Notes under the pieces: model-generated
Seen by the model: only the letters and a program-made list of their open reading frames with translations
The model's database searches: none
What the model was told of the DNA's origin: nothing
Source of the DNA: a virus
Virus record (IMG/VR): IMGVR_UViG_3300046471_000251
Coordinates: 1-41,960 of that record
Reading direction: 5' to 3' (one strand)
DNA length: 41,960 nucleotides
Shown here: piece after piece, positions 21,223-30,220 of the stretch
Position numbering within the stretch: position 1 is the stretch's first letter
Layout: the number at the start of each line of letters is the position of its first letter
Program-made: the position numbers and the translations under genes

Positions 21223-22336
21223 AAGCATCATTAACGTCAACACGCTGATCAGTTCAGCCGGGCTTGGAACTGCCAACTTCGGCGCGGGCATGGTGTTTGC
21301 TGATTTCGACTCATCCAGCGATGCCACCTTCGTGGAAGGCAGCTACCGCGACTACGGCACTGCTGCTGCTGTCGCTGTTGACTTCGACATCGCCTCCGAC
21401 CCCTACAAGGCAGCGCTGGCGTGGTTCTCGGCGATTCCAAAGCCGAAGACGCTGCGGATCTACCTGCGCATCGAGGAAGACACGCCCATCGAATCGCTGA
21501 ACGATGCGCTCAATAAGCGAATCTGGTTCTACTGGTTCGAATTCGAAACTGGTATCCGGGCCAACGATGCCGACGTGCTGGCCCTGGCATCGGCTGGCGA
21601 TGCTGCCGGCAAATTCTTCGCTTACACAGCAACTCAGTCCACGGTCCGCGACCCCGCCATCACCACAGACATTGCAAGCAAGGCAGTTACGCAGGGCTCG
21701 CGCCGCATGTTTGTGGCAAGCCATGCGACAGCGCTGTATGCGGGCTTCGAGATTGCTGCCGTGTTCAGCCGAGTTAATTTCGATGCCGCGAACTCCACCA
21801 TCACTGGTGAATTCAAAAAGCTGCCTGGGATTGACGCTGAGGATCTGACCGCAACCGCCTATGCCGCCATGAAACAGAAAGGGGCGGTGTTCTACACGCT
21901 CGTAGAGACCGGCGGCGAGAAAGACGTAGGCCGCATCATCAACTCGAAATCGACGTCGACCTACGGCGAATTCATCGACGACGTGTTCAACCTGGATGCA
22001 TTCGTCAACTACCTCACCATCGGCCTCTACAACGCGCTGACCAAGGTGCCTACCAAGCTTCGCCAGACGCCGGCGGGCCAGCAGGTTCTGATTGATGCGG
22101 CCTCGCAGATTGGCGAGAAGTTCATCGACAACGGTTACCTGGGGGCTCGCACCTACACCAGTGATGAAACCGGTGAAGACGTGCTCAGCCGCGGCTATGA
22201 GGTCATCACCAAAGCAAATGACATTCTTGATATCACCGATGCCGAACGCAAGGACCGCAAGGCAGCACCGATTGTTATGCGTCTGTTCCGCGCCGGCGCC
22301 ATCCACACCGTCGACGTTACGGCTCAAGTTGAATAA
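21206..22336 (+). CDS. DUF3383 contractile tail sheath-like protein
   Basis: A 376-residue protein. MAYPAESIINVNTLISSAGL, FDIASDPYKAALAWFSAIPK, GYEVITKANDILDITDAERK and a C-terminal IVMRLFRAGAIHTVDVTAQ are features of DUF3383, the sheath-like proteins of this class of myoviruses. It forms the contractile outer tube; the next gene codes the inner tube. Its presence shows the phage has a contractile tail. Confidence 0.92.
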   Translation: MAYPAESIINVNTLISSAGLGTANFGAGMVFADFDSSSDATFVEGSYRDYGTAAAVAVDFDIASDPYKAALAWFSAIPKPKTLRIYLRIEEDTPIESLNDALNKRIWFYWFEFETGIRANDADVLALASAGDAAGKFFAYTATQSTVRDPAITTDIASKAVTQGSRRMFVASHATALYAGFEIAAVFSRVNFDAANSTITGEFKKLPGIDAEDLTATAYAAMKQKGAVFYTLVETGGEKDVGRIINSKSTSTYGEFIDDVFNLDAFVNYLTIGLYNALTKVPTKLRQTPAGQQVLIDAASQIGEKFIDNGYLGARTYTSDETGEDVLSRGYEVITKANDILDITDAERKDRKAAPIVMRLFRAGAIHTVDVTAQVE

Positions 22337-22349
22337 GGGGCGATAGACC

Positions 22350-22754
22350 ATGGCACTTTCAGATCTCTCTGTAGAAAACACGATCGTCGTTATCACTGGC
22401 GTTGGCCTGATCGACGACTGGGGTCGCACTGACCCGCCTTTCACCGTAGAGCCAATCGACGACCAGGCTGTGCTGAGTCGCGGCTTGGGCGGTAACGCGG
22501 TCCGCTTCCACCGAAAAAACCCAGGCTTGAGATTGACCCTGAACCTGATGCCGGGCAGCCCGCAAGCGCTCGCGCTTCAGGCCCAAGTAACCGCCAAATC
22601 GGAAGTGTCTGGCTCTTACGCCTCGATCGCAGGCCTTGAAGGCGCCGTGTTCTCTGAAGGCGTTATCACGCGTGGCAAGTCCATGGCACGCGGCGGCCCA
22701 GGCTTGAACGACGCGACGTTCGTTATGGAATTCAACAAGGACGTAATCGTATGA
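22350..22754 (+). CDS. Tail tube protein (KPP10 ORF10-like)
   Basis: A 134-residue protein. MALSDLSVENTIVVITGVGL, then FTVEPIDDQAVLSRGLGGNA and HRKNPGLRLTLNLMPGSPQA. This matches the small structural proteins following DUF3383, presumed inner tail tube. Stop and next ATG overlap by four bases. Confidence 0.85.
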   Translation: MALSDLSVENTIVVITGVGLIDDWGRTDPPFTVEPIDDQAVLSRGLGGNAVRFHRKNPGLRLTLNLMPGSPQALALQAQVTAKSEVSGSYASIAGLEGAVFSEGVITRGKSMARGGPGLNDATFVMEFNKDVIV

Positions 22755-23382
22755 GTCAGGCCGAATCGCATGTCCGAACGATTGAGCATGACGGCGTGAA
22801 ATACCGCTTCGCCATGCCAAGCGCCGAGCGTCAGCGTGCCGTTCTGTTCCGCCTCGGCAAATACGGAGTCGAGCCCATGATTCGCGGGCTCGCGCTTGCA
22901 GAGGTCGGCGCAAGCTCGTCAGTAGCCGTAGCCGGTGGAATTGTGGGGAGCATGCTTTCCCGCATCCCTGAGGATGATTTCAACTTCATCTGCGACGCCA
23001 TGCTGGGCAAGCTTTTCATGGATGGCAATGCTACTCCGCTGACGCTCAATGATTTCTCCGGGCGTTTGAAAACGTACTTCACCCTGATGGTGCTGGCCCT
23101 GGGCTCGACCTTCGAGGATTTTACCGGACTCCTGACCCTCTTCCAGAGCTCTACCGCTTCAGCCGAGGCGGAGGTTCCGAGTCAGGAGAACGTTTAAACC
23201 CGGCAGTTGATTGGGAGCTATGGCGGCCCTGTACCGGAATTCCCGGACTTTGCCCGCCACTGTGCAGCTACAAGGATTTGCAGGACGGCACGCACTCTCT
23301 CGGGTGGGTAAAACGCGCCAATCTCGTCATGGATGAAATGATCTACGCCCGCCACCTGGCTGAAGCCAATCGACCGAAATAG
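22751..23382 (+). CDS. Tail assembly chaperone with -1 frameshift extension
   Basis: The zero frame 22751-23197 encodes 148 residues (HVRTIEHDGVKYRFAMPSAE...) ending ENV. In the -1 frame, open from 23053 to a TAG at 23380, a start-less extension reads NPAVDWELWRPCTGIPGL, YKDLQDGTHSLG and VMDEMIYARHLAEANRPK, text typical of the second half of such chaperones (DUF6889-like). The arrangement is that of lambda G/GT, so a programmed -1 slip is expected. I see no perfect X-XXY-YYZ heptamer; TTTTACC at about 23119-23125 is the best candidate. These proteins keep the tape measure soluble before tail assembly. Confidence 0.65.
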
Positions 23383-23421
23383 CCCCTTGTTTGGGGCTTT
23401 TTGCTTTCAAGGAGTAATGCC

Positions 23422-25428
23422 GTGAAGGTGCTTGAATCGTTCCTCATCGCCCTCGGCATCAAGGTTGACGAAAAATCATTTCAGAAAGCTGACTCTGCTT
23501 TCGGTGGGCTGACCAAGACGGCTTTGCAATTCGGCGCCGTGCTGGCCGGGAAGCTCGCGATTGATAAAGTGGTCGGCGATTTCAAGAATGCCGGCACCGA
23601 GCTCAACAACTTCAACAAGCTGACCGGGCTTAGCACTCAGAACGTTCAGTCGCTTGGACAGGCTCTCAAGGCCCAAGGTGGCAACGCTTCCGACGCCTTC
23701 GCCGCCATGTTGAAGATGCAGGACCTGATGGCTTCTCCTATCACGGGCGATACCGGGTGGTTTGGAGAGGTTGCAAAGCTGGGCTTGAATCCTGACGCCA
23801 TTGTCGGTGCGCAGGACACAGCGGAAGCGCTGGCCAACATCGCGGGCGAGTTCGAGCACATGACCTCGCTCAACCAACGCCTGGCGGGAAAGGCGCTCGG
23901 GCTGGATGACTCTACCGTCCGCCTCCTGATGCGGGGTCGCGCTGAGGTCGAGAAGCAGCTTGATTCGCGCGGCAAGTTGGCCGTGATGACCCAGAAGCAA
24001 ATTGAAGACGCAGCACGGCTCACTCAAGCAACAAGCGAACTGGATCAGGTGTTCACCGATATAGGGAACACGATCGCGGGCGAACTGGCGCCGGCCTTTG
24101 CCGAGATGGCTGAGGATTTTGTGGAGTTCTACCGCAACAACAAAGAGCTCATTGACTCCGGACTGAAAGAGTTCTTCGGCGGAGTCGCAGATAACGTCGA
24201 ACTGGTGTCTGTAGCTATCGCACTACTCGGTGGGTCGGCAGCGCTAAAAGGCCTTGCTACCCTGCGTGCGATTGTTGGACTAAGCGGCGCAGCGGCAACG
24301 GCTGCAACAGCGGCAGGTGCTGGAGCCGCAGCAGCTGGTGCGGGCGCGGGCGGGGCATCAATGCTGGCCGTTGCCGGCGGCTCGGCCGCTGCTGTCCTTT
24401 ACTCGAGCAAGCTCAACGAGGGCGAAGACACTGAGCTGCTGAACAACCGACTGAAGAAAGGCGGCGCAGAGGCAGCAGGCGCAACTATCGACTACTTCCG
24501 CCAGAAAGGATGGACGCAAGAGCAGGCCATGGGCATAGCAGCAAATGTCCAGCAAGAGAGCGGGTTCAAAGCGACTGCGGTTGGCGACGGCGGCGACGCC
24601 TATGGCCTTGCTCAGTGGCATAAGGATCGGCAAGCAGACTTCGCCAAGTTCTCAGGCAAGGATATCCGGAAGTCCACCGGCATCGAGCAACTGGACTTCA
24701 TCAACCACGAACTGACTCGCGGCAGGGAAAAGTCGGCGGGCGATCAGTTGCGCATGACCACGAATGCCTACGATGCCGGCAGCGTTGTGTCGTCGCAGTA
24801 CGAGCGCCCTGCGGACCGATTGGGCGAGGCTTCAAGGCGAGGCGAACTGGCGCAGTCATACGCTCCAGATCCAGCACAGAAGCTGACACCGGTTGATCCG
24901 CCTGTGCAGGTGGTGGTCAGCCAGATGGCTCATCCCGCCGAGCCACAGAAGGACCTGCAACAGCCTCCTGCGGCTGCCAAGGACGCAAAGCCACAAGAAA
25001 GCTTCTTGGAAAGAACCAAAACCTGGCTCGACTCCTACCGCAAGAACTCCCGTGAAGACACAAAAAGCGATGTCGTGGATACCGCAGCACCCGCAGTGCG
25101 ACCCGATATCGCTCCAACTGCTCAAGAAAAGCGTCCGGCAACAGCTCCATCGCTTGTACCTAAATATCAGGCGCCAGAGCGGGCCCCACCGGAGAGGTCG
25201 GCACCTCGCGAGTACGACGTTACCTCCGTCGTGCCCGCCTCAAAGGATGCTGCCCAGTCACCGACTTCGGCGACAGCCCAGGCGGCGCCAGTTCAGCCTT
25301 CGTACACAGATAGTCGTGTGTACCACATCAGCGGAGCCGACACGGAGAAGGTCAAGCAGGTGCTCAATGAGCAGATGAGCAAGATGACTGAGCAGACCAT
25401 GCAGGACTTCAGGAGCCCAGAGCAATGA
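23422..25428 (+). CDS. Tape measure protein with phage tail lysozyme domain
   Basis: I use the GTG at 23422 with AGGAG seven bases upstream (668 residues). Residues 1-250 are helical (FQKADSAFGGLTKTALQFGA). About 280-330 is an Ala/Gly-rich hydrophobic segment that may enter the host membrane. About 345-480 is a phage tail lysozyme domain (YFRQKGWTQEQAMGIAANVQ, QESGFKATAVGDGGDAYGLA), which probably cuts peptidoglycan during DNA entry. The rest is Pro/Ala-rich and disordered. It is short for a tape measure, so the tail should be short. Confidence 0.9.
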   Translation: MKVLESFLIALGIKVDEKSFQKADSAFGGLTKTALQFGAVLAGKLAIDKVVGDFKNAGTELNNFNKLTGLSTQNVQSLGQALKAQGGNASDAFAAMLKMQDLMASPITGDTGWFGEVAKLGLNPDAIVGAQDTAEALANIAGEFEHMTSLNQRLAGKALGLDDSTVRLLMRGRAEVEKQLDSRGKLAVMTQKQIEDAARLTQATSELDQVFTDIGNTIAGELAPAFAEMAEDFVEFYRNNKELIDSGLKEFFGGVADNVELVSVAIALLGGSAALKGLATLRAIVGLSGAAATAATAAGAGAAAAGAGAGGASMLAVAGGSAAAVLYSSKLNEGEDTELLNNRLKKGGAEAAGATIDYFRQKGWTQEQAMGIAANVQQESGFKATAVGDGGDAYGLAQWHKDRQADFAKFSGKDIRKSTGIEQLDFINHELTRGREKSAGDQLRMTTNAYDAGSVVSSQYERPADRLGEASRRGELAQSYAPDPAQKLTPVDPPVQVVVSQMAHPAEPQKDLQQPPAAAKDAKPQESFLERTKTWLDSYRKNSREDTKSDVVDTAAPAVRPDIAPTAQEKRPATAPSLVPKYQAPERAPPERSAPREYDVTSVVPASKDAAQSPTSATAQAAPVQPSYTDSRVYHISGADTEKVKQVLNEQMSKMTEQTMQDFRSPEQ

Positions 25429-26045
25429 CGCTAATGAGCATTTTCAGCAAGACGCTGCCGAGTATTGGTGGACTGGAGTTCGATGCAAAGCTTGAGGGCG
25501 TCACAAGCAAAGCAGTCCTGCTCACCCAGTATCCGCTGGAGTTTGGGGCCAACTCCAATGACCACGCGATTCTGCTACCTAACCGATATCTGTTGACCGG
25601 CGCAGTGTCCAACCGGCCGCTCGGCTTGGGTCTGGATGACATCGGGATGATGGGAGCTGGGGTGCTCTCTTCGGCGATTGGAGGTATTGCAGGCGCCGCC
25701 GTCAGCGCTGTTTCCGCATACCTACTCTCGGGTAGTGATGGGACTCGCGCGAGCACTGCGTGGGCGGCGCTCACCGCGATCATGGAGTCCCGAGCTAAGT
25801 TCGACCTCAGCACAGACAAGGAGATCATGAAGGACATGATGATCATCCGCCTGGATGAGAGGACCCGTCCCGAGAATGAAGATGGCCTCGTTTTCGTGGC
25901 TGAGCTGCAGCAAGTTCGAATTGGCCGTGCACAGGTTGGACAGGGTGTGACCTCGGCCGACCAACTTTTAAAAAATGACCCCGTCGCAAGTCAAGGTGCG
26001 CCGATGGTTTCCAGCGGGTCAGCATCAGTCGAGGTCATCAAATGA
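25425..26045 (+). CDS. Baseplate Dit-like protein
   Basis: A 206-residue protein overlapping the tape measure by four bases. FSKTLPSIGGLEFDAKLEGV, AILLPNRYLLTGAVSNRPLG and a Gly/Ala-rich hydrophobic middle (GMMGAGVLSSAIGGIAGAAV). The position after the tape measure and the N-terminal half fit the Dit-like baseplate family. Confidence 0.82.
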   Translation: MTLMSIFSKTLPSIGGLEFDAKLEGVTSKAVLLTQYPLEFGANSNDHAILLPNRYLLTGAVSNRPLGLGLDDIGMMGAGVLSSAIGGIAGAAVSAVSAYLLSGSDGTRASTAWAALTAIMESRAKFDLSTDKEIMKDMMIIRLDERTRPENEDGLVFVAELQQVRIGRAQVGQGVTSADQLLKNDPVASQGAPMVSSGSASVEVIK

Positions 26046-26344
26046 GCCGCTACAAGGTCGGGGTTCAGGCGCTTCCGGCGCAGACGTTCAGTGCACGCTT
26101 GGGCGCTAACACCCTGACAATTGAGCTGCAGTGGATGTCGCGGCTCGATGTTTTCAGGGTGAACATTCTGGACGCATTAGGCGTAACGCTGACTGCCGGT
26201 CGATTCTTGTTGCCTGGGGTGAATCTCCTGGCGGCCATGTACCCGCTCACCGAAACCGTATACGGCCAGTTGGCGCTCGAAGGCGATCCGCCAACGCCCG
26301 GAAACTTGGGAATTGCGAATCAACTGGTATGGACCGATGAGTGA
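26042..26344 (+). CDS. Small baseplate protein (DUF6983-like)
   Basis: A 100-residue beta-rich protein starting in the stop of the previous gene: MSRYKVGVQALPAQTFSARL, LEGDPPTPGNLGIANQLVW. It matches the small plug-like baseplate proteins found between Dit-like and hub genes in this phage type. Confidence 0.8.
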   Translation: MSRYKVGVQALPAQTFSARLGANTLTIELQWMSRLDVFRVNILDALGVTLTAGRFLLPGVNLLAAMYPLTETVYGQLALEGDPPTPGNLGIANQLVWTDE

Positions 26345-27272
26345 TGAAATCTTTCTTCGCCGCTACCGGCTCAAGGTTGGCCGCGATACCGGATCGAGAA
26401 TTTACGAGATGCGTGCCGACGGCGATGGCTTGAGGATTGGATTTCAAGTCACTCATTTTGCTGGCGGCGCTTTCAGCGTTGCGGAAATCACCATCTACAA
26501 CGTTTCCGGATTTGCTTCACGTCAGATGCTTGGCGACGGTGTGACTAAGAAATACGAGTTCATCACGCTCGAAGCAGGATACGAAAACCTCTTCGGCGCA
26601 GTGTTCGTCGGGCAGATCACCAACGTTCAGCGTGTGATGGAGGACGGCGGCGCTACCCGGGGCATTCGGTTTTTCTGCAAATCGGCTGCCAAGCAGCGCG
26701 ACGAGAACATGATCAATCTCACGCTGTCACCCGAAACCGATCCGGTCCAGATCATCGAGGAGTGCGGGCTTCCATTCGGCGCAGAAATTCAGTTCTTCGG
26801 CGACTTCTCCGAACTGAAACGACGCTCACGGGGCACGGTTCTCCAAGGCAGTCCGACCTCATGCATGAACGAGCTGGCCGAAACATTCGCTTTTGATTGG
26901 ATGGTCGAAGGCGAGGCGCTAAAAATCATCAAACGCGGCTTCGCAATGCCCAACCAGGTGTACGTCATCAGCTCCGGGACCGGCATGATCGGCTCTCCCG
27001 TCGTAAGCGATACAGAGGTCGGCGTCCGTTACCGCCTAAACCCAAAATTAAAGCTGGGCGACACCATAAAGCTGGAATCGATGGCGCCGCGCTTCGAGTT
27101 CTCTGGCGCGTTCTTCTATGACATCCCGCGCACGATCGGCGAGGGCTACTACAAGGTCAACTCGCTGGTTTTTGCCGGGGATTCCCATGGCGACCAGTGG
27201 GAGACGCAAATCAGCTGCCTGCGCCTCAGTGCGGCGGCTCAAGCCGGAATATCAGCGAGGGCTACCCGATGA
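26337..27272 (+). CDS. Baseplate hub protein
   Basis: I use the ATG at 26337 (311 residues); an upstream in-frame start lies in the previous gene. LRRYRLKVGRDTGSRIYEMR, FQVTHFAGGAFSVAEITIYN, YKVNSLVFAGDSHGDQWETQ. This is the hub family of tail proteins in phages with DUF3383 sheaths, analogous to T4 gp27. It overlaps the spike gene by four bases. Confidence 0.83.
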   Translation: MSDEIFLRRYRLKVGRDTGSRIYEMRADGDGLRIGFQVTHFAGGAFSVAEITIYNVSGFASRQMLGDGVTKKYEFITLEAGYENLFGAVFVGQITNVQRVMEDGGATRGIRFFCKSAAKQRDENMINLTLSPETDPVQIIEECGLPFGAEIQFFGDFSELKRRSRGTVLQGSPTSCMNELAETFAFDWMVEGEALKIIKRGFAMPNQVYVISSGTGMIGSPVVSDTEVGVRYRLNPKLKLGDTIKLESMAPRFEFSGAFFYDIPRTIGEGYYKVNSLVFAGDSHGDQWETQISCLRLSAAAQAGISARATR

Positions 27273-27943
27273 GTGATCCGCTTGCCTCTCGTACACAGGC
27301 TGAGTTCTCCAAGATGCTGCGCGGCGTATTCGGTGAGTATCTGAAGGACAACATGCGCACCAGCGTGCCGGGTCATGTCCTGAGCTTCGACCCTGTCACT
27401 CAGTCAGCCGAAGTACAGATCGGGCTGATGCTCGAAGATCGCCAGGGCGTGCAGCAGACCCGTCGCCCCATCATCCGGGTGCAGGTTCAGTTCTGGGGCG
27501 CCGCCGGCGGGACGCTTGAGTGTCGGGTTGCCAATGGCACCGAGGGCGTTCTGTTCTTCTCGCAGGAGTGCATTGACTCTTGGGTTGATCAGGGCGGCGT
27601 TGCGGTGAAGTCAGAGCCGCGGCGGTTCTCGATCAACGATGCCTACTTCATTCCGGGCATTCGGTCGATACCGGGCGCCATTTCAGCCTTTGCCAATGAC
27701 GGTATTCGCCTGCGCAGCCTGGACGGCTCGGCTTACTTCTGGATTCACGACGACAAGACGCTTGAGGTCGACGGCGTCTCTCTCAACGTGAAGTGCACCG
27801 CCAACTTTGAAAAACCGGTCAACTTTGAGCAGGCCGTCACCACCGAAGCCACCATCACCAACCACGACATCAGTATCGGTTTCGAGCACGGCCACGTAGG
27901 TGTCCAGACCGGTAACGGCGTGACTGGAGTAGTTAACCCATGA
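27269..27943 (+). CDS. Gp138-type membrane-puncturing spike
   Basis: ATG at 27269; 224 residues. An N-terminal OB-like domain (VPGHVLSFDPVTQSAEVQIG, VQFWGAAGGTLECRVANGTE, GVLFFSQECIDSWVDQGG) is the Gp138 N-terminal pattern. The C-terminal part is beta-rich, with repeats of Val/Thr and His residues (NHDISIGFEHGHVGVQTGNG) as in needle tips that bind metal. It forms the cell-puncturing tip of the tail. Confidence 0.88.
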   Translation: MSDPLASRTQAEFSKMLRGVFGEYLKDNMRTSVPGHVLSFDPVTQSAEVQIGLMLEDRQGVQQTRRPIIRVQVQFWGAAGGTLECRVANGTEGVLFFSQECIDSWVDQGGVAVKSEPRRFSINDAYFIPGIRSIPGAISAFANDGIRLRSLDGSAYFWIHDDKTLEVDGVSLNVKCTANFEKPVNFEQAVTTEATITNHDISIGFEHGHVGVQTGNGVTGVVNP

Positions 27944-28305
27944 CCGTCAGAAGACTGGACGCCGATGGCGACTTAGCCGTCGGCAAGAACAATTTCCTGT
28001 ACGGCTATGGCGCCGAAGAGGTAGCGCAGAATGTGCGCACCAGGCTGAAGTTCTTCCTCGGTGAATGGTTTCTCGATACCGCTGACGGGATGGACTGGTT
28101 TGGCAGTGTGCTCGGCAAAGGATCGGCGTTGGTCTCCCGTGAATCAGTGATCCGCCGCCGAATCTTGCTAACCCCTGGGTGCTCGGGAATGACTGCTTTC
28201 AGTGTGACTGCCGACATCGCAACCCGTGAACTTACCGTAAGCGCGACCATCGTCAGCCAGTCTGGCGAAAGCGCCGATATCAACTATGTGCAGGCGATTG
28301 TCTAA
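27940..28305 (+). CDS. Baseplate wedge protein, gp25/W-like
   Basis: A 121-residue protein. RRLDADGDLAVGKNNFLYGY, AQNVRTRLKFFLGEWFLDTA, RRRILLTPGCSGMTAFSVTA. It is the gp25-like wedge protein of contractile tails, which lies beside baseplate J. The family has a lysozyme-like fold without needing catalysis. Stop and next ATG overlap. Confidence 0.9.
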   Translation: MTVRRLDADGDLAVGKNNFLYGYGAEEVAQNVRTRLKFFLGEWFLDTADGMDWFGSVLGKGSALVSRESVIRRRILLTPGCSGMTAFSVTADIATRELTVSATIVSQSGESADINYVQAIV

Positions 28306-29564
28306 TGGCTGAAATCACCGACCAAGGCATCACCGGGCGCTCGCTGAATGAATACCTGGCCGACATCAAAGAAAGAACGCTTGCTATTGACCCTGACTGG
28401 AACATCGATCCGGATGCGCCGGACGGTCAGCGCATTGGCATCGAGGCTGAGCTTTTAACGAACCTCGATGAAGGTGTGGTAGCCGCATTCCGCAGCAAGG
28501 ATCCAGACAGCGCGACCGGCGAAGCATTGCGTAATATCGGGAAGATTTCCGGTGTACAGATGAGGGCGGCCACTTACTCGGTGGCTCCCATCACGATCAC
28601 TGGCTCAGTCGGTACTGCGCTCCCGGCCGGCTCTCAGGTTCGAAGCAAAGTCGATAACACCCTCTGGCTTACCAGCGCGGCAATCGTAATTGGCATTGGT
28701 CAAAGCGCTACCGGTTTTGCTATCTGCGCTACGGCGGGCCGAGTTCTTGCCTCAGCCGACGAGCTGACCATTATCGGCACGCCGTATCCGGGCTGGTCTT
28801 CCGTTACCAACAGCGAAGCCACACCTGGCGACGCTGCGGAGACGGACTCGGAATTCCGCGCTCGCCGAAATAACTCGGTGGCACTTGCTGGCAGCAACAT
28901 GAAAGACAATATGCTCGCCAGCATTGCTAATGTCGCCGGCGTGACTGATGTCAAGATCCTTGAAAACAGCACTGACTCGCCCGTCGACGTAGACGGCATC
29001 CCGTACACGGCGATCGCCGTGATTGTGAATGGCGGTGCTGATGCTGACATCGGTCTGGCCATGTACACCAAATACAACCCAGGCACTCCGATGTACCCAA
29101 GGTACAGCGCCAAGACTGATACCTGGGTTGATCCGCCAGGAGCGACAGGCGTCAAGGTTGAAGTCACCTCGGCGGTTACCGGCAACATTGAGACCATGAC
29201 CTTTCAGCGCGCGATCGGTCTGCCGATCCACGTGGCGCTTAACATCAAGCGTGTCGGCGTCCTGCCGAGCGATATCGAAGACCGCCTGCGTGACGCCATC
29301 ATTGAAGACTCGACGAAGACCCTTTTCGCTGGAGAGTCCGTTACTGGGTTCAACCAGGGTGGGTACGACATTGGAGAACTGGTCCCGGTAGGGCGCTTGT
29401 ACACCCCAGTGAACAAGACGCTCGGGCAGTATGGCGACAGCTATATCGTCAGCCTGACTATCGGGCGTACCGCAGGCAGCCAGGGAGCCACCCCAATCCA
29501 GCCGGGAATTGCCGAGATGGCAACTTTTGACCCTGAAAACATCGTTGTGACGGTGACTCTATGA
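28305..29564 (+). CDS. Baseplate J protein
   Basis: A 419-residue protein starting in a TAATG junction. IDPDWNIDPDAPDGQRIGIE, AAFRSKDPDSATGEALRNIG, AEMATFDPENIVVTVTL. This is the baseplate J/gp47 family that forms the wedge with gp25-like proteins. Its length is normal. It overlaps the next gene. Confidence 0.93.
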   Translation: MAEITDQGITGRSLNEYLADIKERTLAIDPDWNIDPDAPDGQRIGIEAELLTNLDEGVVAAFRSKDPDSATGEALRNIGKISGVQMRAATYSVAPITITGSVGTALPAGSQVRSKVDNTLWLTSAAIVIGIGQSATGFAICATAGRVLASADELTIIGTPYPGWSSVTNSEATPGDAAETDSEFRARRNNSVALAGSNMKDNMLASIANVAGVTDVKILENSTDSPVDVDGIPYTAIAVIVNGGADADIGLAMYTKYNPGTPMYPRYSAKTDTWVDPPGATGVKVEVTSAVTGNIETMTFQRAIGLPIHVALNIKRVGVLPSDIEDRLRDAIIEDSTKTLFAGESVTGFNQGGYDIGELVPVGRLYTPVNKTLGQYGDSYIVSLTIGRTAGSQGATPIQPGIAEMATFDPENIVVTVTL

Positions 29565-30220
29565 ATCTGGACCATGTCGGGCGCGCGAAGGCGCGCGTCA
29601 TCAATGAGTATCGCGGCAAGCCGAGGATGGTTAATTGGCTGACACTTCTCCCGGAGGTCGCGAATCAGTCCATAGAGCCCGCGATTGATCAGGTCTACGC
29701 GAGCTATGACGTCGATTTGGTAACCGGAGAGCTGCTCGATGTTATTGGCCGAATAGTCGGAATACCACGGCCGATCCTTCGCGGCGCTGCGTATGACGTG
29801 TTCGGCTACGCAGGTAACGACAGCTACACCAATTTTAACGTCGCGCCGTACATCGGTGACGGCGCCGAGGTTGACCTTCCGCTTAACAATGATCTCTACC
29901 GGAAACTGATCAAGGCAAAGATTGCGCGCAACGTCAGTGACGGAACCAGCGATAGCATCATCCAGTTGCTCGAAATTGTGATCGGCGTGAAGGTCACAGC
30001 GCTGAACAGCAATGGTGATAAATCTTTCGACATTGGCATCGCCTCGGAACTGGACAACACCACTCAATACCTCCTCGACAACTTCGACCTGATACCTCGG
30101 CCGCAAGGCACCCGGATTGCCCAAATCTTCATCCTGCCTACAAACATCGCTGCCATTGAGCAGGCGTCAGAGCGGATATATCAATTCGCTAATTTCACTC
30201 TTCCTGGAGATTTGTCCTGA
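29561..30220 (+). CDS. DUF2612 baseplate/tail protein I-like
   Basis: A 219-residue protein. RMVNWLTLLPEVANQSIEPA, YDVDLVTGELLDVIGRIVGI and TRIAQIFILPTNIAA are typical of DUF2612, which takes the place of tail protein I and docks the tail fibres onto the baseplate. Confidence 0.9.
   Translation: MNLDHVGRAKARVINEYRGKPRMVNWLTLLPEVANQSIEPAIDQVYASYDVDLVTGELLDVIGRIVGIPRPILRGAAYDVFGYAGNDSYTNFNVAPYIGDGAEVDLPLNNDLYRKLIKAKIARNVSDGTSDSIIQLLEIVIGVKVTALNSNGDKSFDIGIASELDNTTQYLLDNFDLIPRPQGTRIAQIFILPTNIAAIEQASERIYQFANFTLPGDLS

Noticed and set aside
21311-22444. Minus-strand 377-codon frame opposite the sheath gene
   Set aside because: A shadow of DUF3383 in GC-rich sequence, no ribosome binding site, no domain features.
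23220-23340. Small ATG frame in a third phase after the tail chaperone
   Set aside because: It has a GGAG upstream, but its text is unlike any protein, whereas the -1 frame reads as the known chaperone extension.
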